Part shown: one piece after another, positions 34,142 to 43,000 of the stretch
How positions within the stretch are numbered: position 1 is the first letter of the stretch
Layout: every line of letters begins with the position of its first letter
Assembly (NCBI RefSeq): GCF_013408655.1
Contig: NZ_JACCBP010000001.1
Span: 744,001-808,000 of the forward strand
Direction of reading: 5' to 3'
Length of the DNA: 64,000 bases
From: Pigmentiphaga litoralis
GTDB lineage: Bacteria > Pseudomonadota > Gammaproteobacteria > Burkholderiales > Burkholderiaceae_B
The notes under the pieces: model-generated
The model's input: only the letters and a program-made list of their open reading frames with translations
The model's database searches: none
Told to the model about the DNA's origin: nothing
Made by a program: the position numbers and the translations under genes

Positions 34142-35683
34142 ATGGCTTTGTTCGAAACGTCGCTGCTGCTGATGCTGGCAGCGATCCTGCTTTTGCAAAT
34201 ATCGCGCCGCTGGCCGGTTCCCTATCCCACGATGCTCGCCATGGCTGGTGTCGCCGTCGCCGCGATGCCCTGGGTGCCCCCCTTTGAAATCGAGCCCAGA
34301 CTGGCGCTGGCGCTGTTCATTGCGCCGGCGCTGTTCGACGCCGCCTACGATTTTCCGCCCCGTGCCTTGCTGCGTTACTGGCTGCCCCTGCTGGCGCTGG
34401 CCGCCATCGCGGTATTGTTGACGACTGGCGCGGTGGCGACGGCGGCGGTGTGGTTCGGCGGCCTGCCGGTGGCGGCGGCGATTGCGCTGGGCGCCATCGT
34501 GGCGCCGCCCGACGCCGCGGCCGCCTCCGCCGTGCTGGGGCGTTTCACCCTGCCGCGCAGCACTCTGACCGTGCTGGAAGGCGAAAGCCTGTTCAACGAT
34601 GCGGTGGCGCTGCTGATCTTTACCTGGGCGGTGACCACCGCATCCAGCCCCGGTCTCTTGAACGACATCGCGCCATTGCTGGTGCTGGAGGCGCCCGCCG
34701 GGATCGTGCTGGGCATCGTTTTCGCCAAACTCTATGTGTACTGCGCGCCCCGCCTGGCCGGTACGCTGGGCGGAACGCTGTTCGAATTCGTGATGACCTT
34801 TGGCGTGTGGGTCGTGGCGGACCGTCTGCACCTGTCGGCGATTCTGGCCGTGGTCACCTTCGCCATGATGGTGGCGCGCGATGCGCCGGACCGCCAGGCC
34901 GCGCGCGACCGGCTGCACTCCTATTCGGTCTGGGGCGCCACGGTCTTCATGCTCAATGTGCTGGCCTTCCTGCTGATGGGCATGCAGGCGCGCACCATTG
35001 TTGGCCGTCTTGCCCCCGGCGAGTTGGGTCACGCCATGCTGTTCGCGGGCGGCGTGCTGGTCATCGTGATCGTGGTGCGCATCGTCTGGGTCATGCTGTA
35101 CAACCGCGGCATGGCGGCCTGGGCCCGCGCGCACCAATGGCCGGATGTCCCGTCAACCGGACAAGGCTTGCTGGTGTCATGGTCCGGCATGCGCGGGCTG
35201 GTCACCCTGGCCACGGCCCTGGCGTTGCCGGGCGATTTTCCGGCGCGCGACCTGATTGTGCTCAGTGCACTGACGGTTGTGCTGGGAACGCTGGTGCTGC
35301 AGGGGCTGACACTGGGGCCGCTGATCCGCCGTCTGAATTTTCCGAAGGACGATGGCTACGACACCGAGCTGGTGACCGCCCGTCGCGCCTTGCTGGACGC
35401 TGCGCTGGCGACCCTGGGCGACCGCCAGGACATTGCGGCCAAGCACTTGCGCAAGGCCTACCAGGCCGAGCACGCCGTGGAAGAGGGCGGACATCAACCC
35501 GGCGACATGGAAGAGATCGACGCATTGCGGCACAAGGGGATCGAGGCGCGGCGCAACACCCTGTCGCGCTTGCGGCGCAGCGGGCGGATCGACGAAAGCG
35601 TCTTCCACGCGCTGGAATTGGAACTGGACTGGGCCGAAGTCGCGGCCATGCGGTCCGAAGAAACCGAGATCGTTCAGGGCTAG
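34142..35683 (+). CDS. Na+/H+ antiporter, CPA1 family
   Basis: A 513-residue cation/proton antiporter with about 12 membrane helices in residues 1-400 and a helical, charged cytoplasmic C-terminus. Family motifs: the APPDAAAASAVL unwound helix, the ESLFNDAVALLIFTW helix with the ion-binding Asn-Asp, and SWSGMRGLVTLATALALP. It exchanges Na+ or K+ for H+ across the inner membrane. ATG 34142 is divergent from the esterase gene; no -24/-12 element is visible. Confidence 0.9.
   Translation: MALFETSLLLMLAAILLLQISRRWPVPYPTMLAMAGVAVAAMPWVPPFEIEPRLALALFIAPALFDAAYDFPPRALLRYWLPLLALAAIAVLLTTGAVATAAVWFGGLPVAAAIALGAIVAPPDAAAASAVLGRFTLPRSTLTVLEGESLFNDAVALLIFTWAVTTASSPGLLNDIAPLLVLEAPAGIVLGIVFAKLYVYCAPRLAGTLGGTLFEFVMTFGVWVVADRLHLSAILAVVTFAMMVARDAPDRQAARDRLHSYSVWGATVFMLNVLAFLLMGMQARTIVGRLAPGELGHAMLFAGGVLVIVIVVRIVWVMLYNRGMAAWARAHQWPDVPSTGQGLLVSWSGMRGLVTLATALALPGDFPARDLIVLSALTVVLGTLVLQGLTLGPLIRRLNFPKDDGYDTELVTARRALLDAALATLGDRQDIAAKHLRKAYQAEHAVEEGGHQPGDMEEIDALRHKGIEARRNTLSRLRRSGRIDESVFHALELELDWAEVAAMRSEETEIVQG
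35263..35272. repeat. Palindrome CAGTGCACTG, copy 6
   Basis: Inside the antiporter gene, read in frame as Ser-Ala-Leu. Confidence 0.7.
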
Positions 35684-35732
35684 CATAGAGGCTGTCCGAC
35701 CGACCCTTTGAACCCTAGCCAACACACTACCG

Positions 35733-37067
35733 ATGACCCACGTCTTCCATCGCCAGCTGCGTCACCCCTTGCCCGAAGCCGTGTCCGCGCGCGGCCTGAC
35801 CATCACGGACCGGGACGGAAAAACCTACCTGGACGCCTCGGGCGGCGCGGCGGTTTCCTGTCTGGGCCATGGCCATCCGGAGGTACTGGCCGCCATGCGC
35901 GAGCAGATGGACAGCCTCGATTACGCCCACACCAGTTTCTTCACCACACGTGTGGCCGAAACCCTGGCGGACACCTTGATCGCCAGCGCGCCCAAGGGCA
36001 TGTCGCAGGTCTATCTGGTGAGTGGCGGGTCGGAAGCCATGGAAGCCGCGCTCAAGATGGCACGGCAATACTTCGTCGAGATCGGCCAGCCGCAGCGCCG
36101 TCACTTCATTGCGCGCCGCCAGAGCTACCACGGCAATACCCTGGGCGCGCTCGCGGTAGGCGGCAATGCCTGGCGGCGGGCGCAGTTTGCGCCCCTGCTG
36201 ATGGACGTGACGCATGTCGCGCCGTGTTATGCGTACCGCGACCAGCGGCCCGACGAAACGCCCGAAGCCTATGGACAGCGACTGGTCAGCGAACTGGAAG
36301 CAGAGATCCTGAGGCTGGGCGGGGACACCGTCATCGGCATTTGCGCCGAACCCGTCGTAGGCGCCACGCTGGGCGCGGTGCCGCCCGTGCCCGGCTACTT
36401 CAAGGGCGTGCGCGCGCTGTGCGATCGATACGGCATCCTGCTGATTGCCGACGAAGTGATGTGCGGCATGGGCCGCACGGGATCCTTGCATGCCATCGAT
36501 CAGGAAGGGATCGTTCCGGACCTCATGGCGATCGCGAAGGGCCTGGGCGGCGGCTACCAGCCGATTGGCGCCGTGCTGGTGCAAGGCCGGATCTACGAGG
36601 CCTTCACGCAGGGCTCGGGGCAGTTCATGCATGGCCATACCTATCTCGGTCATCCGGTGGCCTGCGCCGCGGCGCTGGCGGTGCAGCGTGTATTGCAGCG
36701 AGACGGGCTGGTCGAGGCGTCGCGGGTTCAGGGCGCGGCGTTGGCGCAGCGTTTGCAGGCGGCGTTTGGTCACCATCCCCATGTGGGCGACCTGCGGGGC
36801 CGGGGACTGTTCCAGGGCGTCGAGTTCGTGCAGCACAAGGAAGACAAGCGCCCGTTTGCGCCGGGCGCAAAAGTCCATGCCCGCGTGCGGGACGAGGCGT
36901 TGGCGCGCGGCCTGATGGTGTATGCGATGGGAGGGACGATCGATGGACAGCAGGGCGACCATGTGCTGCTTGCGCCGCCCTTCACGGTCCAGGATGCTGA
37001 TCTCGATAACATCGTGATGCGCCTGGCGGATGCCGTCGATGCGGCCATCACGGGCGCGGGCCGCTAG
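35733..37067 (+). CDS. Class III pyridoxal-phosphate aminotransferase
   Basis: A 444-residue fold-type I aminotransferase. Visible: the start strand DGKTYLDASGGAAVSCLGHGHP, the PLP phosphate loop SGGSEAMEAALKMAR, the ring-stacking region RRQSYHGNT, Asp in LLIADEVMCGMGRTG and the Schiff-base Lys in MAIAKGLGGGYQPIGA. Annotation as an omega-amino acid or diaminobutyrate-type transaminase is possible, but the sequence does not fix the substrate. It follows the antiporter after about 50 bp and ends at a strong terminator. Confidence 0.88.
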   Translation: MTHVFHRQLRHPLPEAVSARGLTITDRDGKTYLDASGGAAVSCLGHGHPEVLAAMREQMDSLDYAHTSFFTTRVAETLADTLIASAPKGMSQVYLVSGGSEAMEAALKMARQYFVEIGQPQRRHFIARRQSYHGNTLGALAVGGNAWRRAQFAPLLMDVTHVAPCYAYRDQRPDETPEAYGQRLVSELEAEILRLGGDTVIGICAEPVVGATLGAVPPVPGYFKGVRALCDRYGILLIADEVMCGMGRTGSLHAIDQEGIVPDLMAIAKGLGGGYQPIGAVLVQGRIYEAFTQGSGQFMHGHTYLGHPVACAAALAVQRVLQRDGLVEASRVQGAALAQRLQAAFGHHPHVGDLRGRGLFQGVEFVQHKEDKRPFAPGAKVHARVRDEALARGLMVYAMGGTIDGQQGDHVLLAPPFTVQDADLDNIVMRLADAVDAAITGAGR

Positions 37068-37094
37068 ATAGCGCAGGTCACAAGCAAGCGCGCA

Positions 37095-37136
37095 AAAAAA
37101 AACGCCCGGTCTCGCAAGCGGAGCCGGGCGTTTTTT
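37095..37136. terminator. Intrinsic terminator, bidirectional
   Basis: Stem AACGCCCGGTCTC / GAGCCGGGCGTT with A-run to the left and T6 to the right, between convergent genes. Confidence 0.88.
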
Positions 37137-37174
37137 CTATCTTCGGCTGACTCGTCCCTCAGTCAGTCCCTGCC

Positions 37175-38293
37175 TCAGTTACCCAGCGACTGGCGCAGGC
37201 GCTGGCCGGCGTATTCCTGGGCCTGGCGCGCCTTGACCACCACGGCCGCCGTACCGAAGAACTCATGGGTCACGCCCGAATAGTCCTGGCGTTCGACCTG
37301 CACGCCGGAATTACGCAGGGCTTCTTCCAGCATCGATCCGTCATTGCGCAGCGGATCGATCGCCGCATTGATGATCGTGACGGGCGGAAGGCCGGCCAGG
37401 CGGGCGTTGACCAGGTCCAGACGCTGATCCTGCTTGTCGATCGGCGAGGCCAGCAGTTTGTCCAGGAACCATTCGATCATCGGACGGTTCAGCGGCTTGG
37501 CCGCGGCGTTCGCGACATACGACGGCGTCAGGAGGCTGCCCGTCTGCGCGACGGGGTACACGGCCAGCACATGGCGTGGCTGCGTGACGCCGGCGTCGCG
37601 CGCGGCAATGGCCGTCGCCACGGCCAGGTTGCCGCCCGCGCTTTCACCGGCCAGCGCCAGGCGCTGCGGATCGCCGTTCAGGGTGCCGGCGTTTTGCGAT
37701 ACCCAGCGATAGGCGGCCAGCGCATCGTCCCAGGCTGCCGGGAACTTCACCTCTGGAGAACGGCGATAGTCCACCGAGACCACGATGGCGTTGGCCTGCT
37801 TGGCAATGCCGCGCGCGCCAGCGTCATACACCTGCTTGTCGGCAATCACCCAGCCACCGCCATGAAAGTAGGTAATGACCGGGAACGGACCGGCGCCCGA
37901 CGGCGTGAATACGCGCGCGGGCAGCGGACCGGCCGGGCCGGGAATGGTCGTGTCGCGTGACGTGACGCCCGGCACAAGGCTAGCCGGATCGGTCGATCTG
38001 CCCTGCTGGCGCAGCACGGCGTCGACCGCGTCGGCGATGGTTGGCTGGGCTCGCGCTTCGGACACGGAAATCTTTTCGATTGCCTTGGGGTCCAGGTTCG
38101 AATAGGCATCCAGCACGGCCTTCATGTCCGAATCCGCGCGCAGCGCCGCGCCCGCGTTCGCAACCGCATTGGCCAGGGGAGAAGGGCGATCGGGCGGGGC
38201 GCTGCACGCGGCAAGCGTGGCCAGCGATGCCACGACGGTGGCCATGAGGGCAGGTCGCAGGACGGAACTACGGGCGTTGCGGGTAACGGTCAT
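37175..38293 (-). CDS. Alpha/beta hydrolase, hormone-sensitive-lipase family lipoprotein
   Basis: A 372-residue esterase. A lipoprotein signal ends in LAACS near residue 30; an approximately 90-residue helical linker precedes the hydrolase domain. HSL-family signs: oxyanion motif FHGGGWVIAD, nucleophile in GESAGGN, acid Asp in AAIDPLRNDG and His in GVTHEFFG. Acts on acyl esters in the envelope; substrate unknown. A near-match -24/-12 element lies 37 nt before ATG 38293. Confidence 0.87.
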   Translation of the reverse strand: MTVTRNARSSVLRPALMATVVASLATLAACSAPPDRPSPLANAVANAGAALRADSDMKAVLDAYSNLDPKAIEKISVSEARAQPTIADAVDAVLRQQGRSTDPASLVPGVTSRDTTIPGPAGPLPARVFTPSGAGPFPVITYFHGGGWVIADKQVYDAGARGIAKQANAIVVSVDYRRSPEVKFPAAWDDALAAYRWVSQNAGTLNGDPQRLALAGESAGGNLAVATAIAARDAGVTQPRHVLAVYPVAQTGSLLTPSYVANAAAKPLNRPMIEWFLDKLLASPIDKQDQRLDLVNARLAGLPPVTIINAAIDPLRNDGSMLEEALRNSGVQVERQDYSGVTHEFFGTAAVVVKARQAQEYAGQRLRQSLGN

Positions 38294-38330
38294 GAAGACA
38301 CTCCGGAATCAATGGTGAACCTACCATTGA

Positions 38331-38344
38331 GCAAGTAGCGATCC
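38331..38344 (-). promoter_or_regulatory. Sigma-54-like promoter, near match (esterase lipoprotein)
   Basis: Minus strand GGATC-GCTAC-TTGC; GG-N10-GC and TTGC kept, T for A at base four. 37 nt before the start. Confidence 0.5.
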
Positions 38345-38371
38345 CGGGCGGCAAGCCTCACGAAGACTCAT

Positions 38372-38812
38372 CTACCCCTGCAACAACCCCACCGTGCCGG
38401 CGTCTTCCTTGCCCCCGAAATACCGGTCCAGACACGCGCGGAACACCGGATCTGCGCCGGGGACGCGTGCAAACAGCGTCAGGCTGGAATGCAGCTTCAT
38501 CGTGTCGGGATTGCCAAAGATGGCGTGCGCGGTGCCGCCTTGCTGAGCCAGCACGGAGCTGGCTGCGGCGACCAGGCGCGGGCCAAGCACCGGATGATCA
38601 AGATAGGCGGCCGCCATGTCCAGGTCGCGAATCGCGTAATGCTGAGCCATGTCGCTGCGGCCCAGCCCCGCCAGCTGCGGGAACACGAACCACATCCAGT
38701 GCGTGCGTTTCCGGCCGGCGCGCAGCTCGGCCATCACCGTATCCACGACGGGGCGCTGCGCATCGACAAAGCGTTGCAGATCGAAGGGGGAATGCAAGGG
38801 GGTCGCCGTCAT
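38372..38812 (-). CDS. DUF1810 family protein
   Basis: A 146-residue soluble protein with the family pattern DLQRFVDAQ, THWMWFVFPQLAGLG, AQHYAIRDLDMAAAYLDHPVLG and IFGNPDTMKLHSSLTLF. Function not established. Its start overlaps the stop of the DUF72 gene in ATGA, so both are made from one message. Confidence 0.88.
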   Translation of the reverse strand: MTATPLHSPFDLQRFVDAQRPVVDTVMAELRAGRKRTHWMWFVFPQLAGLGRSDMAQHYAIRDLDMAAAYLDHPVLGPRLVAAASSVLAQQGGTAHAIFGNPDTMKLHSSLTLFARVPGADPVFRACLDRYFGGKEDAGTVGLLQG

Positions 38813-39735
38813 GGCTGCTCCTGAAGGAAAGGGAGGGGGAGATCGATGCCGGGTATCGACCCGTTGGCGGCCAGCCTGTCCATCAGGCGGCGCGCGTCAT
38901 AGGGCGCCTGCACCTTCTTGTCATTGTCGAAGTAGCAGTACACGTCGCGCCCGGTAGCGCGGCGGGTGGCCTTGGGTCCGACGCGGACCGCGTCGTCGGG
39001 CTCGCGCCCCGCGCCCCATGCCGCCAGCCTGTCGGCCCACCGGTCCAGCGCATCATCGCGATAGGCGCCGCCGTACAGGGTTTCGGTGCCGTGCAGTCGC
39101 AAGTACAGGAAATCCGTGGTCACGTCCTCTGCATACGGCCAGTCCGCGACCGCGTCGGAGATGACCCACGCAGCGCGATAGCGTCGCAGCAGCCGCATGA
39201 ACGCGGGATCAAGAAAACTGGGATGGCGCACTTCGATCGCATGGCGCAAGCGCCGGCGGGGCTGGGGTTCCAGCCACGGCACCTTGACCCGCGTGTCGTG
39301 GCGGTGGGCGAAATCCAGCGCGGCATCGGTATCGGCGGGCAGCAATTGCAGGAAGCTTTCGAACGCCGCGGGATCAAACGGATAGGTCGGTGGATACTGC
39401 CAGAGGATCGGGCCAAGCTTGGCGCCCAGCCGCAAGATCCCCGACGCAAAGAAGTTGGCAGTCGCAACGATCGCGGTGTCGCCGCGAAAGCGCAGCATGT
39501 GGGTCAGGTAGCGGGGGCCCTTGACAGCAAAGATGAAATCGTCGGGCGTGTCGTCATGCCATGTCGCATAGCTGACAGGGCTCTGCAAGGAATAATGCGA
39601 TCCATTGATCTCGATGGTCGGCACGTGGCGCGACGCAAACGCCAGCTCGCGCCGCTGGACCAGGCCAGGCGGATAGAACACGCCGCGCCATCCTCCGTAC
39701 CGCCATCCCGACAGACCTACGCGTATGCTGGCCAT
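38809..39735 (-). CDS. DUF72 family protein (TIM-barrel)
   Basis: A 308-residue DUF72 protein: IRVGLSGWRYGGWRGVFYPPG at the start, EINGSHYSLQSP, FAVKGPRYLTH, LGPILWQYPPTYPFD, AIEVRHPSF and YCYFDNDKK near the C-terminus are the family hallmarks. The fold resembles xylose-isomerase barrels; no reaction is established. First gene of the DUF72-DUF1810 pair. No -24/-12 element was found upstream. Confidence 0.9.
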   Translation of the reverse strand: MASIRVGLSGWRYGGWRGVFYPPGLVQRRELAFASRHVPTIEINGSHYSLQSPVSYATWHDDTPDDFIFAVKGPRYLTHMLRFRGDTAIVATANFFASGILRLGAKLGPILWQYPPTYPFDPAAFESFLQLLPADTDAALDFAHRHDTRVKVPWLEPQPRRRLRHAIEVRHPSFLDPAFMRLLRRYRAAWVISDAVADWPYAEDVTTDFLYLRLHGTETLYGGAYRDDALDRWADRLAAWGAGREPDDAVRVGPKATRRATGRDVYCYFDNDKKVQAPYDARRLMDRLAANGSIPGIDLPLPFLQEQP

Positions 39736-39998
39736 ATGCCTCCTTGCCGAGCAGAACCCCAACCCACTGTCTTGCACAGCCGTGGGCATCGCATCGGTTA
39801 CACGAGCAGCAACTTCCGCGCCGCGTTGCGGATCTGCACCCATAACCTTGTTGGCGTGGGCGGCACGAAAGCGTGTCACCGTGTGTAAGTGAAGTGGGCA
39901 ACGCGCAAGCTTGGAAATAGGGTGCTCTTCCAGGCCCGAAATGCTCTCATTTATGTGAGAATCCGTGAATCGTTCACCCGCGCGCCTGTCGTAGAACA

Positions 39999-40012
39999 GG
40001 TATGCGCATTGC
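39999..40012 (+). promoter_or_regulatory. GGNAY-N5-TTGC element overlapping the start region of the chemotaxis-like fusion
   Basis: GGTAT-GCGCA-TTGC, an exact match but only 11 nt before ATG 40024, so transcription would begin at or after that codon. Either the start lies downstream or the match is chance. Confidence 0.35.
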
Positions 40013-40023
40013 CGAGATGCTCG

Positions 40024-43000
40024 ATGACCCCAGGCAGCGCCAGCCTTGCCGAGACTGCAGAGCAACCGCGGACAATTGCCCCCGGCAGCCGGCCGTATCG
40101 TGTGGCCGGCGTGGGTGCGTCCGTGCCTGGCCTGGATGCGCTGGCGGGCTTCCTGCACGCCGTGCCCGCCAACACGGAATTCTGCTTCGTGGTCGTGCTG
40201 GATGTGCCGGCTGAGTGGGACGGGCAGGCCAGCCTCGATGCCTTGAAGGCCCTGTCGGCATTGCCGGTTGAACTGGTGGCCGAGAGCCGATCTTTTGAAG
40301 CAGGCCGGGTACTGGTGGTGCCGACCGACAGGGCGGGTTCTGTCACGGCAACCACGTTGCAGGTTCGCCCGGTCGCCCGCACTCGCAAGCGCCGTGTGGC
40401 CATCGACCTGATGTTTCGCAATCTGGCGTCGGTGTTCGGCGATCAGACGATCGGGGTGCTGCTGGCGGGCGATGGCAATGACGGTGCTGCGGGTCTTGCG
40501 CACATTCGGCACGCGGGCGGCCTGGCGTTGGCGCAGGCCCCGTTCGAAGCGGGCTGCGACGAAATGCCGCGCCACGCGATCGTGGCAGGCGCCGTGGACA
40601 TGGTGCTGCCCGCCGCCGACATGCCGGCGTCCATGCAGCGGTTTGCATCTGCCGCGCCAGGCATCCTGCTGCCGTCGGCCCTGGGCCGCAACGACGTGCG
40701 TGCGCCCGCCACCGCGTATCCCTTGCCCGGTTTTCGAGCGATCCTGCGCACGCTCACACAAAAGAGCGGCCGCGACTTCCTGCAATACAAGACAGTGACT
40801 GTCCTGCGCCGCATGCAGCGGCGCGCGCGTTTGCACGTTGTGACGGACCTGGCGGGCTACGCTCGCATCCTTGACACCAATACGGAAGAAGCCGCCGCGC
40901 TGGCGCACGACATCCAGTCCACGGGCACCGCGTTCTTTCGCGACCCGGCGGCTTACGCCGTGCTGGAATCGACCACCCTGCGCGGGCTGACCAATGTGCT
41001 GCGCGCCACGTCCGACCTGACCTTGCGCGCATGGTGCGTGGGTTGCTCGACGGGTGAAGAAGCCTATTCGCTGGCGATTGCGCTTGCCGACGCGGCCGGC
41101 ACCGACGCGTCCGATCGCTTGCGCATCTTTGCCAGTGACGGCGATCCGGCGTCCATCGCCACCGCGCGCGCAGCCACCTATCCGCTGTCGATCGCTGCCG
41201 ATGTGGGCCGTTCCCGCCTGAGGCGCTTCCTGCAAGAATCAGGCGACAAATACCAGGTCAAGAAAGTCGTGCGCGAACGGGTCGTGTTTGCCGTGCACGA
41301 TGTGTTTCGCGACCCGCCGTTTTCGGGACTGCACCTGATCGTATGCCGCACGCTGCTGCCGGAATTGAAGGCCGACGCCCGCGATACCCTGCTGCGGGCC
41401 TTCCACCGTTCACTGGTCCCCGAGGGCTATCTGTTCGTCGGTCCTGAAGGCGTGGGGGAGCAGGGCGAAGTGTGGTTCCGGCCGGTGGACGGGACGCACG
41501 GGCTCTATCGCGCGCGGGTCAACGTGCCCGGTCAGCGCTCGCCGACGCTGGCCCTGGTCAGCGCGCGAGGCAACCCGCTGGAATCCGTGGCCGACACATC
41601 CGAAGGCACGCGCAAGGTGGTGTATGCCGAGGTGCATCGGCGCGCCATCGAACGGTATTCGCCACCCAGCGTGGTCGTCACGGCGGACTACGAAGTGGTG
41701 CACCTTTCGTCGGGCGCGAATCGCTACCTGCGTGAAGCCGACACCGAGTCCGGTCCGCGCCATTTGCTGGCGCTGGTCGGCGCAGCGTTGCGCCGCGAAC
41801 TGATCGAAGCCCTGACACGTGTCATTGCCACCGGCCAACCCGCGCAGTCGCGCCGCGTCGCGCTGGGTGACGAGACGCCGGGCGCGGTGATCCGCATCAC
41901 GGTGCGGCCCTTCCATGACGACCAGAGCCGGCAGGACCTGATGCTGGTGGTCTTTCACGAAGTCACGGATGCCGCGCCGGCGGCGTCGGGCAACGCGGTC
42001 GTCTCGCTCAAGCGGTCCGACGGCGTGGCGGCCCTGGAAGCGGAGATCGCCCATCTGCAGGAACGGCTGGCCGATGAGTCGCGGCGGGCGCGCCGTTCCA
42101 ACGAACGCCTGCTGACGTCGAATGAAGCGCTGGAGGCGGCCAATGACGAACTGCGGATGTCGACCGCCGCGCTCGTGGCGGGCAAGGAAAGGCTGCATGC
42201 GATCAACGAGGAACTGACCACGGTCAATGTCGCCTTGCGCGAAGCGGCCGAAGAAACCTCCGACATTCATGACGACCTGCAGAATCTGATCCGGTCCAGC
42301 GACCTGTCGGCCGTTCGCGTGGACCGGTCGCTGGCCGTGCAATGGTTCACGCCCCATGCGCGCCAGGTCATGGACGTTGCGTTGTCGGACCGGGGCCGTC
42401 CGCTCGCGCAGATGACGCATCGGCTGCAATATCCGGAACTGGCGGCTGACGTCGCCCGCACCGTGGCATCGACCTCACGGATCGAGCGCGAAGTGCGCAG
42501 CACGGACGGCGCCTGGTTCCTGACCCGCGTCGTGCCTTATCGCACGTTCGACAATCTGGTCGACGGCGCCGTGATCATCTTTGTCGACATCACCGAACGC
42601 CGCCTGGTCGAAGCGCGTGTCAGCGCGGCGCAGGCCCGCATGCGGCTGGTGGCCGAAACCACGCAGGAATACGCCTTCATCGCCATGAACGAGGCGGGCA
42701 TCATCACCAGCTGGAACGTGGGGGCCGAACGCATTTTCGGATATACCGCCGCCGAAATGCATGGCAAGGCGTATGGCTCGATCTTTACCCGCGATGAACA
42801 GGAACTCGGCATTCCTGAACGGGAGTTGACGCAGGCCAGACGCAGCGGCCATTCGTCCGACGACCGCTGGCGCTACCGCAAGGACGGCAGCCGGTTCTAC
42901 TGCAGCGGCGTGCTGTATCCGCTGACCGGGCAGGGCACGCCGGGCTTCGCAAAGATTTCCCGCGACCTGACCACGCAGCATCGCGAGCAGACCGCGCGCG

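Noticed and set aside
34450..35688. Long alternative plus-strand frame of about 410 residues
   Set aside because: A GC-rich shadow of the CPA1 antiporter, whose helices and ion-binding motifs are intact in the other frame.
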